From Phoebastria nigripes (Eukaryota; Chordata; Aves; Procellariiformes; Diomedeidae), in contig JAYKAV010002695.1 in NCBI GenBank assembly GCA_035582835.1, positions 310,001 to 374,000 on the forward strand: a DNA stretch of 64,000 nucleotides, read 5' to 3'. The translations under genes were made by a program, and so were the position numbers. Below, piece by piece: positions 1 to 26,769 of this stretch (position 1 is the stretch's first letter; the number at the start of each line of letters is the position of its first letter). Below the pieces are notes generated by a model. The model was not told the DNA's origin, made no database searches, and saw only the letters and a program-made list of their open reading frames with translations.

Positions 1-14795
<14,795 letters not shown>

Positions 14796-15240
14796 CTGGT
14801 GTCTGAAATACAGTTGCTCCTCTGGACCAAAATGAAATTTGGATAGAAATATGTGCCTTAAAGACAACATAGAAAGTGAATTATTCATACGAATTTGAAA
14901 GTTTTCTATATTCCAAGATGGTTATTTAACAGAAATGCTTCAAGGTCTGATACAAATAAAAAAAGGAATGTTGAGGCTGGCAGCCTGTAGCCATTCTCTA
15001 CAGTGTGCTATGTATTGTGACCATGGCAAAAGCATAATATCATTCTTCTGTACTTCTAGAGAGAAATGGTAGCCAGTTTGTATATTTGTCTCATACAAAA
15101 TCACTGATGATAATTACACATTAGTAAGATTGCAACCTTCTTTTAACCAGTGTTTTTTGTAAGCATTTCAGAATGAAAAATCCCCCATATTTTTACACAG
15201 TAGTATGATAGAACTACAATAAAATTTTGTTTTTAATTAA
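14796..15240 (+). other. SUSD3 3' untranslated region
   Basis: AT-rich sequence from the stop codon to just past the canonical poly(A) signal at 15218-15223. The downstream end is estimated from the T-rich element that follows (TTTTGTTTTTAATT); no cleavage site can be proven from sequence. Confidence 0.7.
15218..15223 (+). terminator. SUSD3 polyadenylation signal AATAAA
   Basis: A canonical AATAAA 423 bp after the SUSD3 stop codon, followed by a T/GT-rich downstream element (ATTTTGTTTTTAATT, then GTTGTTTTAT). This is the arrangement expected for cleavage near 15235-15245. Confidence 0.75.
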
Positions 15241-17439
15241 AAGCCCCCGTTGTTTTATATCAGGAAGGCCTTTTTGTTTAATTCATCTGCTCTGCATTTA
15301 GAGACCACGTGAGACTGGGTGCAGTAGAGGCACATCTCCAGATCCACCAGCCTGTCGGCCATTGCTATGGCATGCTTTGCCCCGCGAGGGAGCATACCAT
15401 TGACCACCTATAGCTGGTGTACATGTTACAGTGCGATAGAGCAGCCGGTGTGCGGGCTCGCGGGTGGGGAAGGCGGTGCAGCCTTCCTGGAGCAGCGTGG
15501 CTCAGACGGTCACTGCAGCATCCCTGTGAGAGCACTCTAAATAAAGGGGTGATGTTTTTTGGAAACCTGCCTTCTTTTCCTATTATTAATATGTTCACTG
15601 TGTGAGGAAACAAGGTATTTTTTTCTTGTTTTGTCCATTTTGAATAGTTAACTGATATGGCTCTTACTCTGCTGTTTATATGCACACACACGTATATCTT
15701 ATAGTTACAGTATAGTTATTTTTGTTCAAGTTGAAGCCTTACTTATTCTCCTGTCATCAGCTGTCTAATGCGTATTGTCACATTCCTGTCATGATGGAAA
15801 TATGATCTTATAGCAAGCCCCAGTAATTGCTTTATTGTATGTCCCACTTGTTATGAATCAGGTATCCTCTTAAGACCTTCAGTTCTGAAGTTTCAGTTTT
15901 GAAATTCAAATCATTGTAGCTTGCTGGCAGGCCTAGAAATGCCCTGTTCCATCCTGGCCATACTTGGCAGAGATCAAAAACATGTGCTTGAACTTCAGCT
16001 ATGTGGAAGTTGCAGCAAAGGAGCTTTGGTTTTGTTCCTAATAAGCTCAGTTCTATACATTACAACAGTCCGCACCTCTGCAATGCACTTCTTAAGATGT
16101 GCTGCAAAAAGGATAATGGATATACTTCTCAACGCTGGTTCCAATTAAGTTCTCAATTCATTAAATTAATACTAGCCAATGTTTACCAGGACATATTTGT
16201 GTTGTGAACCATTTTGTCTGCAGTTTTTCAGTACCCTGCCAGACCCAGCCAGCTTCTGCATGCAGATGCACTCTTGCATCCCATGTGCAGCGTTAGCTCC
16301 TGGCTGCACGTGGGGCTGGCACCGGCTCCATTGCCTGTTCCATCGGCTGCAGGCACCGCCAGCCCAGCTGCAGCCACACCAGGCAGCTCGCAGGATTGCT
16401 GGCGATGACTGGGAGGATGCAAAGGGGTCAGAAAGTTTTTGAGAAGATGCGTTATAAAGTCTCGGTGCAAGGCAGTCCCTAAGAGGGGCCAGCTGGAGGC
16501 CCTAGCAGGGTGCCCTCAAGTGGAAAACCAGATGCAAGGATGTGAAATCTCTGCACAAGGCTGTGCACTCCAGCCGTCACAGCCGCAGCTCTTCCTCACT
16601 GCTGGCGTGGGGCTTTCTGGCAGGACAGCTGGGAATGGCTGGGCTCCATCCACCAGAGGAAAGCACTCCTGGGTCCTGTTTGAGAACGAAGGCTTGAATA
16701 GCTTCAGTGGTGAAAGTCTGCAGGTGGATGAAAATAAAAACAAAATGTGGGGAAGGAGCATAGAGATGAACAAAGGCTGGGAAAATGAGCCAAACATCTG
16801 AGATGCTCCTATACAAATGGCTGGTACATTAGAATTAAAGGCAAAAAGAAGTTAAAGACTTTCCACATAATAAAAGGTACAACTTAATAAGAATTACAAG
16901 TGCTTGTGGGACAAATGATAGGACTAGGATCTTGGCATGGTAAATGATAGCTTGTTCCAGGTAGGACAGGTGAGAAGAAACGTCTATACATTCTCTGAAG
17001 TTCAGCATGAGGCGAAATGCTCATTAATGAATGTCTGTGGTTGGAGAACAAAGGGCGAAGGAGCGTGGAGCGTGGGCTGCTGGGCGTTCAGTGCTGACTC
17101 TGCAGTTAGGAGGAGGAGCTGGCAGAAGTTTACTTGGGGAAATAACAGAACCNTCTTTAATATTGGGTGATGTTTTTTGTGTAATTCTCTGCTGGAAAAG
17201 TGTACAACTGTCAGGAGTTCGAACATGCATCTTGGTGACTGCTTTATTTCCAAAGGTGGTGGGAAGTGGGGTGGCAGTTGCTTCTGGCTATAGCAGGGAA
17301 AAACTTGTTAAAAATCAAAAGTGACATTTGGGTGAATGTGAAAATAAGTGACATCACATTTTTAAGAAAAGGAGGAAGAGCAGCATAATATGGAAAATGG
17401 ACTTCAAAAAGGCAAATTTTGACATACTGAAATAACAAG

Positions 17440-18180
17440 TATAAAGGATCTACGAAGAAACAATCTGATAGATGGAGCCAGCAGGAGAGCTGGCAGTCAC
17501 TAGCAGAGACTGTTTAAAGACATGCCAGACAAACCCGATGCAGAGGACAGCAAAGATCTGATACAGCTGTCTTAAGAACTCTGAGGACATGAAAATCAGA
17601 GCGGGAAAAACTCAAAAAATTGAAACATGGCAGATCACTGAGGAGCAGCACAAAAAGAGGTGAGTGGAGCTGTTCAGAAAGGTGAGAGGTAATGTGAGTT
17701 ACAGCAAGCAAGGGAAATGAAAGAGAAAAATACAGTGGAAGAAACAGAGAGTAAAACTACAGGTTAGGTATTTCTTGGGAAAAGCAAAAATGGGCCCAGA
17801 GATGACAACCACTTAACATCTACTTTGGATCAGGCGTCATTGAAAAGTTTACTGGTTAATGCAATGAATTTTAACACAGGACTAGGATTGCAGCCCAGAA
17901 AAAAGCAAGAAAAAGATCACAAATATTAACATAAATTTGATTCCATGATGAAATTCATCCTAAAGCACTAAGGAATGAGCTAAGCAATACTTGAACCATC
18001 GTTGATTCAGCCTCAGGAAACTGTGAAGGGACAAGGGAGGTCTTAGAAGACGAGAAAGGGCAAATCTAACTTTAATAAGGGGAGAGTCAAGAACCTCAAG
18101 AAGTACCAGAATGAAGGGGCTTCTCTGATACCCAGGAAGAGTGTAGGACAAATGATTAAACAGTCACTTTGCAAAGAAGG
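17440..18180 (+). mobile_element. Degraded CR1 LINE, ORF2-region fragment
   Basis: The text resembles the reverse-transcriptase part of old CR1 copies. Recognisable marks are CATCCTAAAGCACTAAGGAA, then GAGCTAAGCAATACTTGAAC, GGTCTTAGAAGACGAGAAAG followed by GGCAAATCT, and CAAATGATTAAACAGTCA. The open frame is destroyed by stops and shifts, so nothing is encoded now. The ends are approximate and the 3' terminus of the element is absent. Strand is from the sense of the matched phrases. Confidence 0.6.
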
Positions 18181-21100
18181 CACATCTCAACCTAGGATTA
18201 AACAGAGCTGTAGGCATGGGAGAGAACTGCTCTGTTCTACCAGCGATGCCATGCCTGACTTCTTAAAAGCGGGTAAGGTACACGTGTGAAGGGTGGCCCA
18301 GTTATGCTTGATCCTGCCTCTCCGCAGCTCTTTTGAATTTCCTTCCTATTCTACATCTCTGCGATTATGTTAATTGGATGTCATGATTTAGCTTCCTGGC
18401 GTTTTAATTTTATCATGTGACTTTAAAATGCTATAATGTGATTGCAAGTCCCTGAGTGAAATAAATTCACTTGTTGGGATGTCTGGGTCAACACCCTGTG
18501 TGAGAAGGGAGCCCAGTTACCCTGTTCTACAGATGAGGCCAATCTGAGTAATGTTTGATGGGAGAAAGTAAAACCTTGAGATGACAAGGACATTGATAGC
18601 CATGGGAAGCAACAGAGAAGGCAGGTAAATTTACTGTCTCTGTGCCNGAGCATTGGATTACTATCATTTATTTAGGCATCTAACACAAGAGGCAGCAAAG
18701 TTACAACAAGATAAGGAAACAGCACCCATACTGTTTTTATAAGATTTGTGGCTCTGTTCCTTCTGGGACTGTGCTTAGTTTATGACGGCTGCACCCCCTG
18801 GAGTTAGCTTTATTGCTCATGTAAACGTTAGTTATTGTTAGAAGGAAGATAAGTGCTGTGCAGGAAGGAGATGAAAGCAGCTGAGAATCTAAAATAGACA
18901 TGTAAAAACTCATATTTATTAAGTTAACCCTTAAATGTTTGCCAGCCACTGATTTCAAATGGATTCAGGCTCCCGTTTCTGCTACAGAAGACTTGCATTT
19001 CCTTGTGTATTTTATGGAACTGATGGCTTGCACTTAAAGAACAAGTTAAAATGCTACAAACTACATAAACAAGCACAGGACAGCCCCCTCCCTGCATGGA
19101 TGCTTATAATTTAATTGATGTATGCTACAGTATGATGGGATAATTCTTCACAGATTAAAAAACTGGCAACTGTTTATCAGAGCAATTGCTTATTTGCATT
19201 CCCTCACCCTGTATTTTAAAACTGTTTTCCTAGAGCAGGCAACTCTGCTGAGGCTGTTGCACTGGTCTGTTCTTAAGCTTCGACTGCTTGCAGAAAACCA
19301 AAAGACAGTTTTTAAGATCTTATGCTAAATACTAAACAGGGAATGGTTTTTAAGCCAGCTGACATACTATTTGCTATAGNCGGGTATCTGATCCTGACTT
19401 CCTTCTAACTGAAAATTCATTCTTTGAAACAAATGAAAGAATGCATTTGCCGTGCTGCAAACATGGAGCGCCTGAGCCTGGGAAGTGCTGAGTGCTCTGC
19501 ATGGGAACCCAGTGAACCCCGTGCCTGCAGCAATAAGTCCTTACAGAAATATCTGTGCGGAACACCTACTTTTATTTGTGGGATAACACAGAGTATAGTG
19601 TTGCCAGATCCTGTGATTTTTGTCACAAGTCTTGTGATGTTTCTTATTTTCTTAAGCCACAAATGGNAGAGTTGGATGAATATGTGAAAATCACAACTTC
19701 TATTTAAAAATAAATAAGGGTCTCACACTTGTATTTGAAGGGAGAAGAGTTTCACTCCTGAAGTGTCAAACAACAGAAAAACCACACAAGTCTCTTTTAA
19801 GTTTCTTTGATGGTAGTGACATGATTTGGGGGAGGCCTGACTCATGATTCATGAATACCTGAAGCTGTCAAATGTATGTGTGACCTTGACACGTCTTCTC
19901 TGGTTGAAAGAAAGGGAAAGACTACATTTTGATCTGGATGGAGCAACGAAGCTTGGGATGGACACCAGAGTACCTACTGTAGAGTTAAAACTGCTTTCAT
20001 TCAGCTTTCTACATGGATTTTTGGCTATGCAGGCTTTCTCCTGGACACCTGCCCCTTGGGTATTATCCTGGAAGCCTCTAAAGACGCTGTTTTCCTCAGC
20101 ATGCTCTGCTGCTATCAGTCTAGCTGTCGGTTATGGGCTAGTATTGTTCAAAGTTTCCGTGAGAAGTTCAGGACCCAGAAAAGAGGCAGGACTGTGAAAC
20201 TGATGGAACGTGACAATCTGCAGGAGGTGGCCGATACCACCGGTCTGAGACNGCACGGCAGGGGAAAGCAGGAGCCCTCTGGTTACACCAGACACCGGCT
20301 GTAAGAGCAGGATATAAATGACCGGTGGTTTGGGGTGGAGAGGAGGCAGAGATCTCTAACAATTTTGCTTCCTAAAACATCCCAGTCATCAGTGATGTCT
20401 TGGAAGCAGAGCAACTAAATGAATCTGCTATAACTTCTTGTCAGATGTAAATTGCTTTTGCAGCTATTTATTTTTTTTTAACAATGTCACGCAGCACAAC
20501 TTTTTAATAACTTTAATTAAATGGTGGATGTAATTGAATCTTCTGCTTGGAAGGACCAAGAAGAAAATTTGGCAACATGCAAGCTGGTAGCTTTTGAAAT
20601 GACTTACGGTTGCATCCCTTCATAACGTTGATAGCTCAGCAAGAAGCTGTTAAACTGTGATACATATTTTATTTTGTTTAGGGATTTCTTAAGTGCTCTG
20701 TGGAAGTTTCAGGGAAGATGCACATAAACGCTACGTGATGACATCCGTTATCTGCAGAATTTACACTATATTTAAATACCATAGTGCCGTAGTTCTTGTG
20801 CCCAGAAAAAAACACCTGAGGAAAGCGTAGACAGCAACGTCACAACGAGCACCTTGCAGGTGGAGGACCTCCAGCCAGAGCTGAGACCTGCATGCTCCTC
20901 TGGCTTGCTTCAGAAAGGTGGCTACACTTGACTGTGTCTACAGGACTGTTTCATCTTCAGCACATTTAGTAACTGTTGAGAAGTTTAAGAACTCTTTTTT
21001 GTTTGGGAGTAGGGTAGAGTAACTCATGGATGAGCAAAAGTCCAGAAAAGCTAGTGATGTATGTTTGAAATATCCTCAGGATTTGTTTCACCTCATCTTG

Positions 21101-22781
21101 GGCTCATTNGCCCACAAGAAACAGCTTGACAAGTCAGACCACAGGCAAGAGCTGGAACGACCTCCAACAGGGGTAAAGCGAGGTTCTTCTATGACATTTT
21201 AATAAACTCTTGCTGTGGGATGGAGCAGTACCTTTCAGATTTAGGGTGCTATTTTGAGTTACCTCATAACACATGACTCTCGGTAAACTCTGATCAAATC
21301 CTGTCCCCCTAAAAGTGATACAAGGAACCTCATTTGTTTCTTCCTTCAGTAACATGAGGAGGTGATCTTTTCTACTTATTTTTTAAGGACTGTTATGAAG
21401 AGAGAGCTGATTGACAGAGCCAGTATTGAGAGGCTCTGGTATAATTATTCCACAACCAATAGCCATTTCTATTGTCACTGCACCCAGAACATATCAGCTG
21501 GTGGGAACACTGTATAGTCCCCAGCACCCGCCAAGATGTTTCAAAAGCCAGTCTCCACTCCTGGTAGCTAACGCCAATGCANTGATGGAAACATGAACCT
21601 CCTCTGGCACAGCAGCAAGCGAGGCAGTGGGAGTTCATCTGGTGTAAAGCAGAGCAGAAGCAGCTTGTTCCCTGGATCCCTGATGCTATACTTAAGCATG
21701 TGTGTGTTCAGACTGCTCATGTGTTTCAAGGTCAAGGTTATATGGAAATGCTCACAGTAGTGTTTCCCACAGGAGGTATGTTGCATCTATGAGCTGGAGT
21801 CTGCAGTGGCTTCTAATCCATGCCCAGATGCTGGCCTTTAATTCATAAAGCCCATGGGTTGCATGCTGGCTGCACACCATCCCTTCTGTCCTTCCTGGCC
21901 CGTGGTGGTCAGGTGAGGCACTGAGTTGGCAGGGTGATGACTTCCATGTGAGGACACTGTAGACAAAGTGGCTTTGTTCTCTCCCTGGAGCTCTGCTGAA
22001 TCTCAGTTTGCCAAATCTGTCAGCTGCTTATTTATACACCTATTTTAAGGGGAGGATGCTCANAAGGCTTTATTTGCTTTCTGTCTTCAAAGCATTTCCA
22101 TGTTTTGGGTTTTTCTAGAAAAAAATATAATTACTTGAGTATGTTTTCTCGTGTGTATAATTTGATTTGTACTTTACGAGGGATCAGATATTAAGCTATG
22201 TGCGATTTTGAACATGTATGTGAAGCTGGCTGTTCATTATCCCATGTACAACCTACCAGCCAACACAGTAACTTCTGTAATAATTTATCAAGAAGATTTA
22301 TGATCAGTATACAAGGGCTTATTCTATATGTTGACTTTTCCATTGTGCCAGGAACAAGAGGTACTCAATTTTTCCATTATCTGCATCATCTTCTTGTTTT
22401 ACTAACGTCGTCAAAATTTCCAAGGATAGGGCGTCATACAGCAGAATTGGGGTGCGCGTAGTTCACTCATATAATGAATACAAGAAGTTAAAACTGACCA
22501 GGGATTTCCAGACCTGTGGATGCTCCAGGCTATGTTTTTACCCAAGTCAGTTCTCTTCACCGCTAATAGTTTGGCTTAGCTGGTTGAGAATAAAGAGCTG
22601 AGAACTTGCAGCACAGCTTCTGCTTTTGTGTTTGGAGTCAGAGAACTGTTTTTCTTCATCTCCTTTTAACCAATGAAGAAATAAAAGGTGATTATACCAA
22701 TAATAGTATTATGACTATATAAATAAGACTGGAAAATTACCCATTCTATATGCAAAGCAATCTTAGAAATTATTAGCACAN

Positions 22782-22795
22782 AAAAAAAAAAAAAA
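22782..22795 (+). repeat. Poly(A) run, 14 A
   Basis: Fourteen A bases directly after an N, so the true length is uncertain. Confidence 0.7.
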
Positions 22796-25700
22796 TCCCA
22801 TAACTTTGAGTAAGCAAACATCTTGGTTTTCAGAGCTGATTACACGTCCCTTAAAATCAACAGCAAACTGCCGCTGGCTCCCAGGAGCGAAGGATCAGCC
22901 CCACATTTGCACTGCCGGGGTGTGTGCTCCCGGCAGCCGTGACCCGCACACCCGGGAGGCCTCTGCCGGCTGTGCACAGCCGGACCCGCTCCCGCCTGTT
23001 TACTTTCGCTTCTCTAACTTGCCCGTGACCTCTCCTCATCCAAGGAGGACAGCACTCCGGCTGCCACGCTGTAGGCGTACCGGGCACAGCACAAACCTGT
23101 GAAACCTATGGATGATGTTCTACAAGACACGTAAGTGCGTATTTGTAATGAGGAACTTGGGCAAAATGACCGGTCTGAAAAGTCCGAATCTGCAGGAACA
23201 AAAGTGCAGAACCAGGAGGAGCAGCGGCTCTGACGGGGGTGGCCAGCCAGTCGCTGCCGTCCCATTTTTTTTTTCCTCCTTAGAGTCTGTTTTTATAAAT
23301 TATTGGCTAAAACTTGCTGAAGGGAGCTTAGTGTGTAATCTGAGCTTTTAAGAAGTATTTCATTGTATTTTCTTAAACACAAAGAAATACTTTGTTAAAG
23401 GAACTGCCTGCGCTATCTGGATTTAATTTGTTCCTAAAGAGATCCAGTCCTCTTCAGCTGTGGGAAAATAAGAAACCATATTGTGATTTAACAATTAACA
23501 GATAAAACAAGAAAACACTACATGCCGATGCTGCCAGGACAAGGCTAATATTTAGTAAATCAAATAATTCACTCAAATAAACAAATCAGTTGGCTTAGCA
23601 GGGGGGAAACAGCAATGGCTTTTGAGATTAGCTAACCAGGAAATCCATCTGCTGTCCTTTAGACGCTGGGAAATAAAACATTGTTGGGCAGGTCACTTAG
23701 CTTAGCCACTAAATTAGAAGACAGAAATCTGAAATGAATCACAGAGTTCGGAAACGAGTTGGGCTCTATCGATGCGGCACGCCTGCCGTCAGCAGGAAGT
23801 GAGGGCTTTGCACAGTGCCGCTCGGTCTGTGAGCAGTTTGAAAATCAGCATTACTTGCCTCAAAGAGCGTAAGGGTTTCGTAGTGCCGACTGCATACGGC
23901 TTGTTGCTGTTACTGGTACCGAGCGTGTGTCCTCCCTATCTGGCTGTGCTCTTTGAATGTCATGGATCATGCCTTGGCAGGGGATTTGGTGGCCCAGCTC
24001 CTGCCAAGTATGTGCCTCCCCACGGACAAGCCCCGTGCATGCAGACGGGTGTCCCTCTCCACTGCCTCGGCCGTGTGGCTCCCCTGTCTTTCCAAGGCAA
24101 AACTAACAGCCATACGGCTGCAGCAGTCCTGCATGCCATGGGCATGAGGAGGAGATATATTTAACCCTTGATTCTTGTATTGTTATCTGAGTCTACAGGG
24201 CAAAAATATCTCCAGGCAATGTGGCACTGTAAACCGCAGCACTCCTGAATGATTGATTTTCACTTCCATTTCACTCACAGTGCTCGGAAACACTGTCTGC
24301 TAAAAAATGTTTAAGATTTATGTTACAGATCTCAGTCTATGTCACATTAAGATGACCAGGTTTTCAGTTTTGTGGTTTAAGATTCTGGTAGCGATTCCAG
24401 GGAAACTTTTTAGCAGAGCACAAAATGCAGTGAATTCACAACGGTATAAAATGGTCATAAAAACAAATCCTCAGCATGCCATACTACCACTGCTTCTTAG
24501 TACTAGGCAACACCTCTTGCTGTAATATTTTAATATACTTATGAAATGGTCTTAAAAATATATGATGAAAGGAGTTATAAAATGACAATTTCCTTTTCAC
24601 AAGGTGCCTGTTTCTGTTAGTACAATATGTTGCCAAAAATCACTCTGATAGAGGCACGATCAAGGTCTCCATGTGCAATAATAATAATTTAAAAATCTAT
24701 TTTCATGCTGTTCAGAAGACCTGGATTCCTGAGGGTAAATGGAATAAACTCAGGATGCTTATACTCTATTCATCTTCCCAAGGACACGCACCATAAATGT
24801 CACAGCATTTGATAATACTAAAAATATTTCAGTGAGATTTTTTTTTTTTTCCATGTTCTTACACTTTCTAGAGATAAAGAAGCTGCTTTCATTTGTAGTG
24901 CGGAGGTACAGACCAACATTTTCGAGAGTAAACATGGGGATTTAGGTATCTATCTCATTTGTTAATGCAGGCGCATCTAATTGCGTGAGTTACAGCAGTT
25001 CTGGCTGTGCTCACCAGGAAGGCCTCGGCGATGAGCTCCTCGGAGCACAGAGAGCGCAGGTGTGTGCGATGTGGCGCGGGGGTGGGATGCCGCTCTCTTT
25101 GGAGAAACTCCACCCCGGCAGGGAAGGCCAGACACTGAAAACAAAGGCGAGAGTATCAGAGAAGGAAATTATCCGGAAGAAAGCTTCAGGACTGCGTGCC
25201 AGCTGAAGTCCTGCCCCAGGACATGCCAGAAACGCCCCAGTGGGCCCACGCACCACCTCTGGGGTTGTGCTGGGTCTGACACTTCCTCCGTGAGACCACG
25301 AAGTGGCAGCACTCGCAAACTTCCAGCAAATTCTCTTTTTTCCATTTTTTTAAACTCCCAGGCTAGCTGGAGCTGTCTCTCGTAAGAGGGTCTACAGCCT
25401 GTATCCGAGCGCAAAGTCAAGTCCTCACTAAATCCTTTCTTACCTCCTATGTGGCAACGTGCCTACCCCGTAGGCTTCCGAAGTCCCGGCCTGTCAGTTG
25501 GGACACGCCGACTTCCAGCTTCAGCGCTCCACGTTCCCGAGACACCGCACCACTCAAAGCAAGGGGCCGTACGTTATATTATCTCTCCATTTAACGAGTC
25601 GTGGTATATTGGTATAGCTTTTCCACGTGTTTGGGTTAAGTCGGGATGGCAGCAAAACAGGGCAAACCTGTCAGGATCTTGTGGACTAGCGCTCACCCAC

Positions 25701-26625
25701 GCAATGGTTTTGTTTCCTGGGTAAGTGTGCGTCTTGGTGCTCGGGGACCTGCTACGTAAGAGAAGCAAACTGTTTTAACAAGAGGAGGCTGTGCGAGGGC
25801 AGCTGTGTGGCTGAAGCATTTTAAGTACCAGTCCGGAGGCAGTTTTGCCTACTGTGATTTTAATCCCTCTGGAAGCTTTCTGTCCCTCTTCAACATAAAC
25901 ATTTTCTTCATGGTTTCAACGCAAGTCATAATTACAAATCACCCTGTGTCTTTGCCATACTAGAAATCCGCCTTTTCCAATATATTATAAAAATACCAGA
26001 TTTTGCAGTAAAACAACTCTGCAGTAATAAATAATGTATCCCTTTCTTTATCACAATTTGCAAAGCTAAGGTTCAGCCTCGCTCCTCTGCAGCATTTATA
26101 CCCAGGAAGGCGCATCGTCCTCCAAACCTCGCTGGGTGATGGAATTTTGTGCTAACGGGAGTTTTTAAAATGCACAGACTTCCTTGTACTACTTCCCTCG
26201 TGAAGCCAATATATCCCAATTAATTAGATGCTTCACTGCAAGCTTTTCCTTGATCGGGAGAAGTCGTCCCTGCTCCTCGGACTGGAATAACCGTCTGTCA
26301 AATCTGCCTCGCACATCGTAGCTGCATTTAAACAAACGTGTACAGTGCTGCGGCACAAGAAAAAATATAAATTGCGTACGGATATGATGGAAGCGTAGAC
26401 ATGGTATTCTGAACGGTTAAATTACTTGTGGAAAAGTAAATTGCGGCATTACTAATGATGCAATTAACCGTTCCAAACCGGACAGCTGCGCAAGCCTAAC
26501 TCCGTACGGGCGAGCGCAGCCGTCGTAAACGAACGCCTTTTGCCCCCCAGGCTGCCAAGGCGAGGGGGAACCGCCACGACACGGGCCGGGCGGCCCGCAG
26601 CAGCCGCGGGCACGGCGCCTCCGGC

Positions 26626-26653
26626 GGCGCCTGCTCCGGGCCCGGGAGGCGCC
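26626..26653 (+). repeat. GC-only inverted repeat upstream of the CARD19 ATG
   Basis: GGCGCCT at 26626-26632 pairs with AGGCGCC at 26647-26653, and the loop holds the self-complementary CCGGGCCCGG. It starts about 137 bp before the start codon. Whether it is transcribed as 5' UTR is not known. Confidence 0.7.
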
Positions 26654-26762
26654 GCCCCGGCGGGCCGCACCGCCCCGGCAGGCCGCGCCCGCCCGGCCCC
26701 GCCGCCGCCCCCAGCAGGAAGGCCCGCAGCCCGCCGGCGGGCCGGGCAGGGCCGGGGCCGCC

Positions 26763-26769
26763 ATGGCCG
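26763..26769 (+). CDS. CARD19: CARD19 coding exon 1 (7 coding bases)
   Basis: ATGGCCG followed by the consensus donor GTGAGT at 26770-26775. It encodes Met-Ala and the first base of Asp3, completed by AT at the start of exon 2. The Kozak context is GCCGCCATGG. The result, MADQSY, parallels the human start MTDQTY. It is far too short for ORF detection and was found from the phase required by exon 2. Confidence 0.92.

Larger units (their letters stand above)
15241..26500. other. Intergenic region between SUSD3 and CARD19
   Basis: About 11 kb with no recognised exon or RNA gene. It holds a degraded CR1 coding fragment near 17440-18180 and a short A run at 22782-22795. Reading frames above 60 codons are scattered on both strands and look like chance. 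Upstream regulatory elements of CARD19 could lie in the last few kilobases, but none is identifiable by eye. Confidence 0.6.

Noticed and set aside
17215..17230. tRNA B-box-like word (GGAGTTCGAAC)
   Set aside because: No A box, no cloverleaf arms and no terminator at the right spacing.
23772..24164. 130-codon + frame in the intergenic region
   Set aside because: No similarity recognised; an opposite-strand frame is also open over the same bases.
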